64,000 bases of DNA. It comes from Bradyrhizobium hipponense (GTDB lineage: Bacteria; Pseudomonadota; Alphaproteobacteria; Rhizobiales; Xanthobacteraceae). The translations under genes and the position numbers were made by a program. The stretch lies in contig NZ_VSTH01000076.1 of assembly GCF_008123965.1 (NCBI RefSeq), forward strand, positions 1-64,000, written 5' to 3'. Below the pieces are notes generated by a model. It was not told the DNA's origin and made no database searches. It was given only the letters and a program-made list of their open reading frames with translations. How positions within the stretch are numbered: position 1 is the first letter of the stretch; each line of letters starts with the position of its first letter. This document shows, one piece after another, positions 24,959 to 34,732 of this stretch.

Positions 24959-25447
24959 GTGAACACCGAGAATGTCGTCAGGCATCTGCGTGTACTGTGG
25001 CGCACGGACAAGATCATCGCGGACATCAGGCTGCGCCACCTGCTGGTCGGGCTGGGCCTGCGCGCTTTCGCGGCGCTGATCGCCGCATTCGGGCTTCTGA
25101 TGCTGGAGCTATCGGCCTATTTCGTGCTGGTCCAGATCTGGAGTGCGATCGCGGCGGCCGCCGTTCTCGGCGCGATCAATTTCGCCATTGCAGCGATCCT
25201 GTTCTTTGTCGCCGGGCGTTCCCCGTCGGGCCGTGACATCGAACTCGCCGATGAAATTCACGGCGCGTCGATCGAAGCCCTGCAACTTGAGGCCCGTGCG
25301 CTCCAGGCCCAGATGACCGGCGCGATCCATCATCCGCTCAGCACGATCCTGCCAGTGCTGGTGCCGCTGATCGCGATCATCGTGAAGAGCCAAGGGAAGG
25401 CGGCCAAGAAGGTCGACGCGGCAACGACGGCTGAAGCGCGCTCCTAG
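24959..25447 (+). CDS. Holin-like superfamily III membrane protein (YqjE-like)
   Basis: A 162-aa protein with two adjacent hydrophobic helices (GLRAFAALIAAFGLLMLELS; AAVLGAINFAIAAILFFVAG), a charged helix and a third hydrophobic segment (PLSTILPVLVPLIAIIVKS). It fits the phage-holin-like/DUF1469 family, which is chromosomal and usually follows a DUF883/ElaB gene. The GTG start comes immediately after the stop of that gene, with AGGAGG inside its end. Probably part of the same low-oxygen or stationary-phase unit; its function is unknown. Confidence 0.78.
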   Translation: MNTENVVRHLRVLWRTDKIIADIRLRHLLVGLGLRAFAALIAAFGLLMLELSAYFVLVQIWSAIAAAAVLGAINFAIAAILFFVAGRSPSGRDIELADEIHGASIEALQLEARALQAQMTGAIHHPLSTILPVLVPLIAIIVKSQGKAAKKVDAATTAEARS

Positions 25448-25457
25448 CCGGCGGCAC

Positions 25458-28151
25458 TCAGAGCTTCAGCCTAACGTCACAAATATCGGGTTCGGTCGGA
25501 TCCGGCTTCACCTCGAAGCCGAGTTGCCGGCACATGGCGAGCATCACGATATTTTCCTTGAGCACGTCGCCCGATATGGTCTTCAGGCCTTCCGACCTCG
25601 CATAGTCGATGATCAACTGCATCAGCGCCCATCCGAGTCCCCTGCCCTTGAGGTCGGAGCGCAGCAGAATAGCGTATTCGCCGGTCTCGTAGATCGAGTC
25701 CGAATGGAGCCGGACCACGCCCACCATCTCGTTGGCTGCTTCGTCGAATGCGATGAAGGCCATCGCGCGTGCATAGTCGAGCTGGGTCAGGCGCGCGATA
25801 AATTCGTGAGTGAACTCCTTCATCGGTGCGAAGAAGCGCAGGCGGAGGTCGTGGGGCGTCACGTGACGCAGGAATTCGTGGATGGTCGGCTCGTCATCCG
25901 GGCGCAGGGGCCGCACGAAAATGCGCCGGCCGTCCTTGAGCTCCATGTGGCGCTCCCACTGCGACGGGTAGGCACGAACGGCGAAATTGGCGGGACCAGA
26001 GCCTGCGAACTTCCGCTGCGGTGGCCTTACCGCGACCCGTGCATCGACTGACGTCACCCCGGTTTCATCCGCCAGCAGCGGGTTGATGTCGAACTCCCGG
26101 ATCTCGGGGATGTCGGCCGCCATCTGAGCGAGCTTGACCAGCACCATCGCGACGGCGTCCTGCTTGACCGCGGGAACGTCTCGATAGGCGCGCAGCAGCC
26201 GCGAGACCCGCGTGCGGTCGATCAGGTCGCGGGCGAGCTGCAAATCGAGCGGCGGCAACGCCAGCGCCTTGTCGTTGATAATCTCCACCGCCGTCCCGCC
26301 CCGGCCGAACACGACGACGGTACCGAAGGTCGGATCGTCGGCGAGACCCAGGATCAACTCGCGTGCCTTCGCCTTGACGACCATCGCCTGCACGATGACG
26401 CCGCCAATACGGGCCTCCGGACGCAGCTTCTTCGCTCGCGCCAGAATGTCGGACGCAGCGGCGCGCACGGCGGCCGGCGTGGTCAGGTTGAGAACGACGC
26501 CGCCGACATCGGACTTGTGGACGATGTCCCGCGACATGATCTTCAGCACCACGGTTGCGCCTTGCGCGAACATTTCGTTCGCATAAGCCACCGCCTGCTC
26601 GACATCGGTCGCGGCATAGGTCGGAACCATTGCGATGTCATAGGCTTCCAGCAGGAGCTTGATCTCGACGGGTTCGAGCCATTCGCGGCCGTCGGCGATC
26701 GCAGTCGTAACAATCTGCCTGGCAGCCCGGGCATCAGGCACGAACGTGTCGGGCATCGCGGGAGGAACCTGACTCAGCTCCTCGACGACCTCGCGGTGCC
26801 TCACGAGGTACATGAAGCCGCGCACCGCGTCGTCTTCGGTCGGATAATTCGGAATGCCGGCGCCGGACAGCGTTTCGATGATGTTCTGGTCGGCTCCGAT
26901 CCAGGAGGCGAGCACGGGCTTCATCCATCGGCGCTGCTGCTCGCGATATTTGCCGACGAGCTCCGTCACCGCGGTCGCGATATCGGCGGCCGAGGCGATC
27001 GCGGTCTGCACGTTGAGGACCAGGACGGCGTCATTGCCGGGATCGGAAACCAGCACCTCCAGCGCCGCCGCATAGCGCGACGCATCGGCGTCGCCGACGA
27101 TGTCGACAGGATTTGCGCCGGACCAGGTCGGCGGCAATACCGCATCGAGATTTTGACGCACGTCCGCGGTAATGGATGCAGGAATACCGCCAAGCTCCAC
27201 CAATCGGTCGACAGCCAGGACGCCGATGCCGCCGCCATTGGTCAGGATGGCGAGACGCTTCCCCGATGGCGATTCGACGCGGCCGAGTGTTTCAGCGCAG
27301 TCGAACAGCTCGCGAAGATCGGACACCCGCAGGACGCCGGCGCGGCGGAATGCCGCGTCGTAGACGGCGTCCGCACCCGCGAGCGCGCCCGTGTGCGTGG
27401 CGGCCGCCCTCGCGCCCTGCGCCATGCGTCCGGACTTCACGACGACGACGGGTTTTACGCGAGCCGCCGCGCGCCCCGCCGACATGAACTTCCGCGCGTC
27501 CTTGATGGCCTCGATATAGAGCAGGATCGCACGGGTCTTGTGATCCATTGCGAAATGGTCCAGCAGGTCGGCAATGTCGACGTCGATCTGGTCGCCAATC
27601 GACATGATGCCGGAAAAGCCGACGCCACGCTGCGCGGCCCAATCCACCATTCCGGCGGCGATCGCGCCCGATTGCGAGATCAGCGCGAGGTTTCCCGCCC
27701 CCGGCATGTGCGCGGCGAAGCTGGCGTTGAGGCTCACGCCGGGCATCATGATGCCGAGGCAGTTTGGGCCGATCAGCCGCATGCCATATTTCCGCGCGGC
27801 AGTCATTGCGGCCTCCTGCAGAGATCCCGCTCCGTGACCGAGCCCGGCCGAGACGATCAGAGCGCCCGCCGAGCCGCGGCGCCCGGCCTGATCAATGATG
27901 CCGGGAACCGCGGCAGCCGGCGCCGTAATGACGACGAGCTCGGGCACGAACGGCAGCTTGTCCAGATTGCTCACCGCTGCCACGCCGCAGATCTCGGAAT
28001 GGCGTGCATTCACCAGACCGAATGCTCCCTTGAATTCGGCGTTTCGAATGTTCTCCAGAACGGCGCGCCCTACTGACCCCTGACGAGGGCTCGCACCGAC
28101 GAGCGCGACTGACCTAGGCGACAGCAGGTTTTTCAGGCGGTAGGTCGACAT
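25458..28151 (-). CDS. ADP-forming acyl-CoA synthetase fused to GNAT acetyltransferase
   Basis: An 897-aa Pat/PatZ-type protein. Order of domains: CoA-binding (LSPRSVALVGASPRQGSVGR), succinyl-CoA-ligase-like (LISQSGAIAAGMVDWAAQRG; catalytic His in ATHTGALAGADAVYDAAF), ATP-grasp (about 480-700; ATVVLKIMSRDIVHKSDVGG) and a C-terminal GNAT domain from about 740 (RIFVRPLRPDDEPTIHEFLR; LKGRGLGWALMQLIIDYA). PatZ-type proteins acetylate lysines of enzymes such as acetyl-CoA synthetase and usually lack ligase activity; which applies here is not decided. It lies 70 bp downstream of a universal stress gene on the same strand, probably one operon. Confidence 0.88.
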   Translation of the reverse strand: MSTYRLKNLLSPRSVALVGASPRQGSVGRAVLENIRNAEFKGAFGLVNARHSEICGVAAVSNLDKLPFVPELVVITAPAAAVPGIIDQAGRRGSAGALIVSAGLGHGAGSLQEAAMTAARKYGMRLIGPNCLGIMMPGVSLNASFAAHMPGAGNLALISQSGAIAAGMVDWAAQRGVGFSGIMSIGDQIDVDIADLLDHFAMDHKTRAILLYIEAIKDARKFMSAGRAAARVKPVVVVKSGRMAQGARAAATHTGALAGADAVYDAAFRRAGVLRVSDLRELFDCAETLGRVESPSGKRLAILTNGGGIGVLAVDRLVELGGIPASITADVRQNLDAVLPPTWSGANPVDIVGDADASRYAAALEVLVSDPGNDAVLVLNVQTAIASAADIATAVTELVGKYREQQRRWMKPVLASWIGADQNIIETLSGAGIPNYPTEDDAVRGFMYLVRHREVVEELSQVPPAMPDTFVPDARAARQIVTTAIADGREWLEPVEIKLLLEAYDIAMVPTYAATDVEQAVAYANEMFAQGATVVLKIMSRDIVHKSDVGGVVLNLTTPAAVRAAASDILARAKKLRPEARIGGVIVQAMVVKAKARELILGLADDPTFGTVVVFGRGGTAVEIINDKALALPPLDLQLARDLIDRTRVSRLLRAYRDVPAVKQDAVAMVLVKLAQMAADIPEIREFDINPLLADETGVTSVDARVAVRPPQRKFAGSGPANFAVRAYPSQWERHMELKDGRRIFVRPLRPDDEPTIHEFLRHVTPHDLRLRFFAPMKEFTHEFIARLTQLDYARAMAFIAFDEAANEMVGVVRLHSDSIYETGEYAILLRSDLKGRGLGWALMQLIIDYARSEGLKTISGDVLKENIVMLAMCRQLGFEVKPDPTEPDICDVRLKL

Positions 28152-28221
28152 GATTGCAATCGTCCGATCGGGCGGCGGCTCCGACAGTCGCGAAGCTGGC
28201 CCGGATATCGAGCTAACGCAG

Positions 28222-29061
28222 TTAGTGCGACATCATAACCCAACAAGGTGGCTGGCCGATGACGGTCTTGGTCACGCCGCCCCAGACGGTCTCGCTCAGG
28301 CGCGAATGGTGGTAGGCCCCCATAATGATGGCGTCGATGGCGTGCGAATGCGCCCAGCTCCCGAGCACCTTGCCGATCGAGCTGCCGCTGCCCTTCACCG
28401 TTTCGAAGGACCCGTGGACGCCGTGTTCCCTGAGATGATCGACGAGGTTCGTCCCAGATTGCATGATCGCATCGGTCTTGTCATCCGCCACGGTGATCAC
28501 GCGCACCGAGGCGGCAGCCTGGAGGATCGGCAACGCGTCGCCGACCGCGCGTGCGGCACGTGCGGAGTGATCCCAGGCGATCACGACGTTCTCAAATTCC
28601 GCCCGCAGATTGTCCACCTGCTGCTCCGGACAGAGCAGCAGCGGCCGGCCGGATTCGAACAGGAACGTTTCGATGATGTTCTCAGTTTGGCTATCGTGCG
28701 GCCTCACGGGGATAAGGATGAGATCGCTGAAGCGCGCATACTCGGCCAAGGTCGATGCGATCTGGTCCGCCGGAACCTTGCCCGATCGGCTTTGGGCGCG
28801 AATGCCCGTGCGGGAGGCGGCATTGGCGAACGCATTCAGGAGCTGCTGCATATCGCTCACCTCCCGCACGCCTTCGGGCTCGGCCGAATCGCGACCGCCT
28901 GGAACCATCACCCTCGGCCGCACGAAAACATCTTCCTCCAGCGCCAGCGCGGTGATCCTCGCACCGAGGTCGGCGGCGACGGCCACGCATTTCTCGATCG
29001 CGGCAAGCTCCGGTCCGCGAGGCTGGCCGACAAGTGGCAGAAAGACGTCGTTGATGGGCAT
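28222..29061 (-). CDS. Universal stress protein, tandem UspA domain
   Basis: A 279-aa protein made of two UspA-like halves. The second is well conserved, with the ATP-binding end DAIIMGAYHHSRLSETVWGG (G-2X-G-9X-type motif) and VTKTVIGQPPCWVMMSH. The first half is more diverged. Such tandem USPs are typical of low-oxygen and stationary-phase regulons. An FNR-type box lies 100 bp upstream, between it and the divergent alcohol dehydrogenase. The CoA-ligase/GNAT gene follows downstream. Confidence 0.88.
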   Translation of the reverse strand: MPINDVFLPLVGQPRGPELAAIEKCVAVAADLGARITALALEEDVFVRPRVMVPGGRDSAEPEGVREVSDMQQLLNAFANAASRTGIRAQSRSGKVPADQIASTLAEYARFSDLILIPVRPHDSQTENIIETFLFESGRPLLLCPEQQVDNLRAEFENVVIAWDHSARAARAVGDALPILQAAASVRVITVADDKTDAIMQSGTNLVDHLREHGVHGSFETVKGSGSSIGKVLGSWAHSHAIDAIIMGAYHHSRLSETVWGGVTKTVIGQPPCWVMMSH

Positions 29062-29160
29062 CGGGATTCTCCTTGGCGGCCAAGATAGGCCATCTTTCGC
29101 CGGAACGCTTGATCCTCCTCAAACCGGGGGGAGGACCTTCCAGCCGGACACAGGCTGGCA

Positions 29161-29174
29161 TTGATGAAAGTCAA
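29161..29174. promoter_or_regulatory. FNR/FixK box
   Basis: TTGATGAAAGTCAA, one mismatch from TTGAT-N4-ATCAA. It lies 65 bp upstream of the alcohol dehydrogenase gene and 100 bp upstream of the divergent universal stress gene. Confidence 0.75.
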
Positions 29175-29238
29175 GGAGTGGCCGCACTGTGCCATTCTAT
29201 GATTAGTTCGATCGGAGCGGTCAGCCGCGGAGAGACGG

Positions 29239-30222
29239 ATGCGTGCGATGGTATTGGCTGGCCCGCGGGCGCGGCTCCGAATGGAGGAGCGCCCCGATCC
29301 CGTCCCCGGCGAAGGCCAGATCCGGGTGAGGGTCAGCGCTTGCGGCGTCTGCCGGACCGATCTTCATGTCGTCGACGCCGAACTACCCAACATCCGCTAT
29401 CCCATCGTACCGGGCCATGAAATCGTCGGCCGCATCGATCTCATCGGCCCGAATGTCACAACGCATGCGCCGGGTGACCGGGTCGGCATTCCCTGGCTCG
29501 GGTTCACCTGCGAAGACTGCCGGTTTTGCCGGGAAGGCATGGAGAATCTCTGCGACAGGCCGCTGTTCACCGGCTACACGCGGGACGGTGGCTATGCCAC
29601 GCACACGATCGCCGATGCCCGCTACGCGTTCCCGCTCGGCGAATCCGGGGAAGACGAGGCCCTCGCCCCTCTGCTGTGTGCAGGCCTGATCGGCTGGCGT
29701 TCGTTGGTCCTGGCCGGACAAGCGGACAGGCTAGGCATCTACGGCTTCGGCGCCGCCGGCCACATCATCGCCCAGGTCGCGATTTGGCAGGGGCGATCGG
29801 TCCACGCGTTCACACGACGCGGCGATACGGCCGCACAGGACCTCGCCCGCCGGCTCGGCGCCGTCTGGGCGGGCGCTTCGGATGAACTACCGGACACGCC
29901 GCTCGATGCCGCCATCATCTACGCTCCCGCCGGCGAGCTCGTGCCGGCCGCGCTGCGCGCCGTTCGCAAGGGCGGACGTGTGGTGTGCGCCGGCATCCAT
30001 ATGAGCGACATTCCGAGCTTTCCGTACGATCTGCTCTGGCAGGAACGGCAGTTGATTTCCGTGGCCAATCTCACCCGACAGGACGGTCTCGATTTTCTTA
30101 GGATCGCCCCGCAAGCCGGCGTACACACCGAGACGACCGCATTCCCGCTCGACCAAGCCAATGAAGTCCTGGACATGCTGCGGAACGGACAGATTCTCGG
30201 CGCAGCCGTGCTCAGACCCTGA
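29239..30222 (+). CDS. Zinc-dependent alcohol dehydrogenase
   Basis: A 327-aa medium-chain dehydrogenase. The catalytic zinc site is seen in ACGVCRTDLHV and VPGHEIVG, the structural zinc site in CEDCRFCREGMENLC, and the nucleotide-binding site is IYGFGAAGHIIAQVA. Length and pattern fit AdhA-type enzymes that interconvert alcohols and aldehydes with NAD(H). It starts 65 bp behind an FNR-type box, which fits fermentative redox balancing under low oxygen. The kinase-fusion gene follows after 25 bp, likely in the same transcript. Confidence 0.9.
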   Translation: MRAMVLAGPRARLRMEERPDPVPGEGQIRVRVSACGVCRTDLHVVDAELPNIRYPIVPGHEIVGRIDLIGPNVTTHAPGDRVGIPWLGFTCEDCRFCREGMENLCDRPLFTGYTRDGGYATHTIADARYAFPLGESGEDEALAPLLCAGLIGWRSLVLAGQADRLGIYGFGAAGHIIAQVAIWQGRSVHAFTRRGDTAAQDLARRLGAVWAGASDELPDTPLDAAIIYAPAGELVPAALRAVRKGGRVVCAGIHMSDIPSFPYDLLWQERQLISVANLTRQDGLDFLRIAPQAGVHTETTAFPLDQANEVLDMLRNGQILGAAVLRP

Positions 30223-30247
30223 CCGCATCTCGGGACACCAAGCTTCG

Positions 30248-31771
30248 ATGGCAGACGAAACGGCTACCCAGGACCGCATCTTCACAGCGCTCTGCGCGCA
30301 TCCCGGCGTGACAAGGATCGATACGCACGCGGCTTCAGTCTTTCTCGACGGGGCTCGCGCGCTGAAGATCAAGCGGGCCGTCCGGTTTCCGTTCCTCGAC
30401 TATTCGACACTCGAGAAACGCAAGGCGGCGTGCGAAGAAGAGATCAGGATCAACCGGCCGCTGGCCCCACAGATCTATCACCGCGTCGTCGCGATCACGA
30501 AAGAGCCGGATGGATCGGTGAAGGTCGACGGCTGCGGCCGGCCCATCGAATATGCAGTCGACATGTCACGCTTCGACGAGAGCAGGACGCTGGATCATCT
30601 TGCCAAGGCTGGCCCACTGGATACGAACCTTATCGCGGCGGCCGCCGACGCGATCGTGGCTGCGCACGCAACGGCGCCCCGCGCCGACGGTGAGGCATGG
30701 GTCTCCTCCGTTCCCGGCCTGATCGATGGAAACAGCAATGGCCTGCGGACCGTCAATCATCTCGAAGCTGAAGAGATCGCGCAACTCGGAAAAGACTCGC
30801 ACGCGATGTTCCTGCGCCTGCGGCCTTTGCTCGAAGAGCGCGGCCGTCGGGGTTTTGTGCGCCGCTGCCATGGCGACCTGCATCTTGCGAACATCGTGTC
30901 GATCGACGAACAACCGGTGCTGTTCGATGCCATCGAGTTCGATGCGCAAATGGCAACTGTCGATGTACTCTACGATCTCGCATTCACGCTGATGGACCTG
31001 CTGCGCTACGATCAGCCCCTCGCAGCCAACATCGCCTTGAACCGATACCTCGCCGCGACGCCGCCCGAAAATCTCGACGCCCTCTCCGCCCTGCCGCTGT
31101 TTATGTCCATTCGAGCCGCGATCCGCGCCCAGGTGGCGCTGGCACGGCTGAAGCCGCCCCATTCTGGCGATCCTGATATTGTTGACGACGCACGGCGCTA
31201 TTTCAGCCTCGCCCGGACGCTGATCCGCCCTTCCGCTCCCCGCCTGATCGCAATCGGCGGCCTGTCGGGCACCGGAAAGACGGCCTTGGCGCGAGCGCTC
31301 GCGCCGGTCGTCACGCCGCAGCCGGGGGCAATCGTGCTGCGCAGCGACGTCGTCCGCAAGCAGATGTTCGGGGTCAAGGAAATGCACCGGCTGCCCCCCT
31401 CAGCATACACACAGGAGGTCGCAGCCCGCGTTTACGAAACGTTGTCCCAGCAGGCCCGGCGGGTGCTGACGCAAGGCCATTCGGCGATCGTCGACGGCGT
31501 GTTTGCCCGCGAGGGCGAACGCGACGCAATCGCCGCATTGGCGCGCGAATGCAACGTGCCTCTGAGCGGCCTATTCCTGGTTGCGGACCTGGCGACGCGG
31601 CAAGCACGAATCGGAGGCCGTCACGGCGACGCATCCGACGCCACGCAAGAGGTTGCCGCGCTGCAGGAGCACTATAATATCGGCCATGTCGGTTGGACGA
31701 CCATCGATGCATCCGGGACACCAGAGCAGACGCTCCGGAGCTGCCGGAACGCGATCGCTGAGGGCAAATAA
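30248..31771 (+). CDS. Phosphotransferase/AAA-kinase fusion protein
   Basis: A 507-aa two-part protein. Residues up to about 330 resemble aminoglycoside phosphotransferase-like kinases, with the Brenner motif RRCHGDLHLANIVSID and the metal-binding acid in LFDAIEFD. The C-terminal part from about 345 is a small P-loop kinase (LIAIGGLSGTGKTALARALA). Such fusions are common in proteobacteria, often beside universal stress and alcohol dehydrogenase genes, with no established substrate. The ATG at 30248 is chosen because upstream residues overlap the dehydrogenase. Not likely to be an antibiotic resistance gene. Confidence 0.82.
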   Translation: MADETATQDRIFTALCAHPGVTRIDTHAASVFLDGARALKIKRAVRFPFLDYSTLEKRKAACEEEIRINRPLAPQIYHRVVAITKEPDGSVKVDGCGRPIEYAVDMSRFDESRTLDHLAKAGPLDTNLIAAAADAIVAAHATAPRADGEAWVSSVPGLIDGNSNGLRTVNHLEAEEIAQLGKDSHAMFLRLRPLLEERGRRGFVRRCHGDLHLANIVSIDEQPVLFDAIEFDAQMATVDVLYDLAFTLMDLLRYDQPLAANIALNRYLAATPPENLDALSALPLFMSIRAAIRAQVALARLKPPHSGDPDIVDDARRYFSLARTLIRPSAPRLIAIGGLSGTGKTALARALAPVVTPQPGAIVLRSDVVRKQMFGVKEMHRLPPSAYTQEVAARVYETLSQQARRVLTQGHSAIVDGVFAREGERDAIAALARECNVPLSGLFLVADLATRQARIGGRHGDASDATQEVAALQEHYNIGHVGWTTIDASGTPEQTLRSCRNAIAEGK

Positions 31772-31782
31772 GGCAATCTTGA

Positions 31783-32772
31783 TTGACGCGGGCAAGGAAG
31801 TCGCGACCCACCACGACCCCGACAGCGATCGCTCGCGCCAGGCCCGCGACGAGACGCAATGCCCTGCCCGGGCGGCTAAGCGCCGGCATGGCCTGTGACA
31901 CCGCCTTTCGGATCATCGCTCGCCGTCATCTCGACGCCGTCCTCGCCCAACATGACGGCACCTGCCGCGGCGATCCGGAGGCGCTGCACCAGATCAGGAT
32001 CGCGCTGACGCATCTGCGGACGGCCATTCGCTTCTTTACGCCGATGGTCGGCGACGCGCTGCGGCCGGAGATCTGGAGAGAACTGAAGTGGCTGAACAGC
32101 CAGCTCGGCATGGTACGGGACCTCGACGTGGCGATTGAACGCGTCGTTGCCGAGAGCGGCGACGAGCTCGCCGTGATTGCCGAGCTCCAGCATTGGGACG
32201 AGAAGCGCGCCGAGAGTCATCGCCTGCTGGCGCGCGCGCTGCAATCGGCGCGATATCGCCGCCTGGTCGAGCAGACCTCGGCCTGGATCGAGAGCGGACC
32301 CTGGTCGACCAGGCGCAGCAAGGAGGCCATCCGGCTTCGCCGCTGCGCGCTCGCCGACCACGCGACGGCGCAGCTGGCCGGATGGGAAAGGACGTTGCTC
32401 AAGAAGGCTCGGAAGCTCGGCCAGCTCAACGTCAAGAAACGGCACAAGCTGCGGCTTCTCAACAAGCGAATGACCTATTCGATCGAGTCGCTGCAGGACC
32501 TGTTCGCCGACGGAGCGCTGACGAAGCAGAAGTCCATCCTCAAGCAGTTGCGCAAGGCGCAACGGTCGCTCGGACAGCTGAACGACGACGCGCGAGGCCA
32601 AGCGCTGGCGGCATCACTGAACGGAGCCGGCCTCGAGGCCGGCATGCGTTTCCTCGACCGCAAGCGCGAAAAGAAGCTGTTGCAAGCCGCCTCGACGGCC
32701 TACCGGAAACTGGACAAGACCAAGCCCTTCCGTTCCTCCGACCTCGCCCCGAATTCGGAACCAGACGACTAG
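31783..32772 (+). CDS. CHAD domain protein
   Basis: A 329-aa helical protein of the CHAD family. It shows paired conserved His and Arg/Lys positions (ALHQIRIALTHLRTAIRFFT; LNSQLGMVRDLDVAIERVV; KKRHKLRLLNKRMTYSIESL; AQRSLGQLNDDA). CHAD domains bind polyphosphate and are often found on polyphosphate or PHA granules, which suits the PHA synthase gene that converges with it (four-base overlap at the ends). The TTG start gives the length I expect; an ATG at 31888 would give a shorter protein. Probably in one transcript with the preceding kinase fusion. Confidence 0.82.
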   Translation: MTRARKSRPTTTPTAIARARPATRRNALPGRLSAGMACDTAFRIIARRHLDAVLAQHDGTCRGDPEALHQIRIALTHLRTAIRFFTPMVGDALRPEIWRELKWLNSQLGMVRDLDVAIERVVAESGDELAVIAELQHWDEKRAESHRLLARALQSARYRRLVEQTSAWIESGPWSTRRSKEAIRLRRCALADHATAQLAGWERTLLKKARKLGQLNVKKRHKLRLLNKRMTYSIESLQDLFADGALTKQKSILKQLRKAQRSLGQLNDDARGQALAASLNGAGLEAGMRFLDRKREKKLLQAASTAYRKLDKTKPFRSSDLAPNSEPDD

Positions 32773-34610
32773 CTACGGACGTAGTCTCCCGGCGCGTCGG
32801 GCAGGCCGTCAACGTCTCCAAACCCGATCGGCGGTGGACCTCCGAACTCGCCAGAACGGGACGCAAGCCATCCGGCCCATTCCGGCCACCACGACGCCTC
32901 AACATGCGGTGCCAGCTTCAGCCATTCGTCCGGGCCGACATAGGGCGCGTCCGCGGCCTTGATCATCATCTGATAGCTGTGTCCGGGCTCGTCGGGCGGC
33001 GCGACGACACCGGCATTGTGGCCGCCGCTGGTCAACAGGAACGTCACGTCGGCGTCGACCTGATAGTGGATCTTGTAGACCGACCGCCACGGCGCCACGT
33101 GATCGGCCAGCGTGCCGACCACGAAAGTCGGCGCGTGGATGTCGGAGAGGGAGATACTCCTGTCTTCGACGCGATAGCGGCCCTCGGCCAGATCATTATT
33201 GAGGAACAGCTTGCGTAGATACTCGGAGTGCATGCGATAGGGCAGCCGCGTGGCGTCGGCGTTCCAGGCCATCAGGTCGCTCGGCGGCGCCGACTCCCCC
33301 ATCAGATAATCGTGCGACAGCCGCGACCAGATCAGATCGTTCGAGCGCAGGAGCTGGAATGCGCCCGCCATCTGCGTCGTATCGAGATAGCCGCGCTCCC
33401 ACATGACGTCTTCGAGGAAGGAGACCTGGCTCTCGTTGATGAAAAGCGTCAGCTCGCCGGCCTCGGTGAAGTCGGTCTGCGCGGCGAGGAGCGTGATCGT
33501 GCCGAGGCGGTTGTCGCCATCGCGCGCCATCGCGGCGGCGGTGATCGACAGCAAGGTGCCACCCAGACAATAGCCGAGCCCATGTATCTTCCGAGCGGGC
33601 ATGATCCGGCCGATCGCATCCAGAGCGACTATCACACCCAGCTTGCGATAGTCATCGAAAGCGACGTTCCGGTCCTTCGCATCCGGATTACGCCAGGAGA
33701 TCATGAACACAGTAAAACCCTGACCGGTAAGATACCTGACCAGCGAATTCTGGGGCGACAGGTCGAGGATGTAGTATTTCATGATCCAGGCCGGCACGAT
33801 CAGGATCGGCTCCGGCCGCACTTTTGCGGTCGTCGGCTGGTACTGGATCAGTTCGATCAGCTCGTTGCGGTAGACGATCTTGCCAGGTGAAGCCGCAACC
33901 GTCTTGCCGACGACGAACTGCTCATCGCCGGCCGGCCTTGCGGCAGAGAGCAGGCGCATCAAGTCGCTGCACCAGTTCTGCCAACCGAAGACAAAATTCT
34001 CTCCGCCGCTCCTGAACGCCTTCCCCAGCACCTCCGGATTGGTCACGGCGAAATTCGACGGCGCCAGCATGTCGAGCATCTGACGCACCGAGAACTCGAC
34101 AATGGCTTCATTTGCACGCGAAACACCCCGCACGCCGATCGCCGCGTCGTGCCACCAGCGCTCGCCAAGCAGAAACGCCTGCGCAAGTAGATTGAACGGC
34201 GCTGTCTCCCATTGTGAGTCCTTAAAGCGGCGATCCCGCCCCTGCGGCTGGATCACCGACCATGGCTTTTGCTCCGCAGAGGTCGCGTGTGCGACAGCTT
34301 CCAGCAACCGGCCGGTGTCGCGAAGGACGTTGCGCGCCATCTCCGTCTGGCGCTGCGGCGCCGCGGCCAGATGCGCACTCCAATCGAGCCAGGCAAGCGA
34401 CAGAGCCACCGGCGAAATCCCGCCCGTGAAGCGCGCCAGCAACGCATGGAACGCGCGGTCGAGGGGATATGGTTCCAGCGGAGCCTCGGGATTGGCGGCT
34501 GGATTGTCGGCCGGCCTTTTGGTGCTTGTCGTAGAGGGGGCAATGTGCTGGACGGAGGGCGTCAGCGCCGCCGGCCCTTGGGTCCGCGGAACGATCGGTA
34601 CGACGCTCAT
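32769..34610 (-). CDS. phaC: Poly(3-hydroxyalkanoate) synthase
   Basis: A 613-aa class I-type PHA synthase. It polymerises (R)-3-hydroxyacyl-CoA into storage polyester on cytoplasmic granules. The catalytic triad is visible: Cys in the lipase-like box GLGYCLGGTLLS, Asp in VVGTLADHVAPW and His in TSGGHNAGVV. The N-terminal domain has the usual WSVIQPQGRDRRFKDSQWET. An FNR-like box lies about 70 bp upstream, so the polymer would be made when respiration is limited, serving as an electron sink. Bradyrhizobia often carry several phaC copies; this one is unlinked to phaA/phaB here. Confidence 0.92.
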   Translation of the reverse strand: MSVVPIVPRTQGPAALTPSVQHIAPSTTSTKRPADNPAANPEAPLEPYPLDRAFHALLARFTGGISPVALSLAWLDWSAHLAAAPQRQTEMARNVLRDTGRLLEAVAHATSAEQKPWSVIQPQGRDRRFKDSQWETAPFNLLAQAFLLGERWWHDAAIGVRGVSRANEAIVEFSVRQMLDMLAPSNFAVTNPEVLGKAFRSGGENFVFGWQNWCSDLMRLLSAARPAGDEQFVVGKTVAASPGKIVYRNELIELIQYQPTTAKVRPEPILIVPAWIMKYYILDLSPQNSLVRYLTGQGFTVFMISWRNPDAKDRNVAFDDYRKLGVIVALDAIGRIMPARKIHGLGYCLGGTLLSITAAAMARDGDNRLGTITLLAAQTDFTEAGELTLFINESQVSFLEDVMWERGYLDTTQMAGAFQLLRSNDLIWSRLSHDYLMGESAPPSDLMAWNADATRLPYRMHSEYLRKLFLNNDLAEGRYRVEDRSISLSDIHAPTFVVGTLADHVAPWRSVYKIHYQVDADVTFLLTSGGHNAGVVAPPDEPGHSYQMMIKAADAPYVGPDEWLKLAPHVEASWWPEWAGWLASRSGEFGGPPPIGFGDVDGLPDAPGDYVRS

Positions 34611-34678
34611 GGCTCAATATTCCTGCGCGGTTCTGGTCTTCGTCGGCAGCAGGATATGGCCACGCGGTTCGTACGCGT

Positions 34679-34692
34679 TTGAGCTGCATCAA
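34679..34692. promoter_or_regulatory. FNR/FixK-like box
   Basis: TTGAGCTGCATCAA, one mismatch from TTGAT-N4-ATCAA. It lies 69 bp upstream of phaC, in the divergent promoter region shared with the CBS-BON gene. Confidence 0.65.
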
Positions 34693-34732
34693 TTTCGCAC
34701 GACGATTACAAGGCACGACCGGCCTTCCCCGC

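Noticed and set aside
24959..25447. Prophage lysis holin
   Set aside because: The protein has holin-like helices but follows a DUF883/ElaB-like gene in a chromosomal context, with no phage genes nearby; the YqjE-like interpretation fits better.
30248..31771. Aminoglycoside resistance gene
   Set aside because: The phosphotransferase-like half carries the general kinase motif, but it is fused to a P-loop kinase and lies in a low-oxygen stress cluster; known resistance enzymes do not have this form.
31783..31796. FNR-like half site TTGAC near the CHAD gene start
   Set aside because: The second half does not match (GCAAG in place of ATCAA at the right spacing), so it is not counted as a box.
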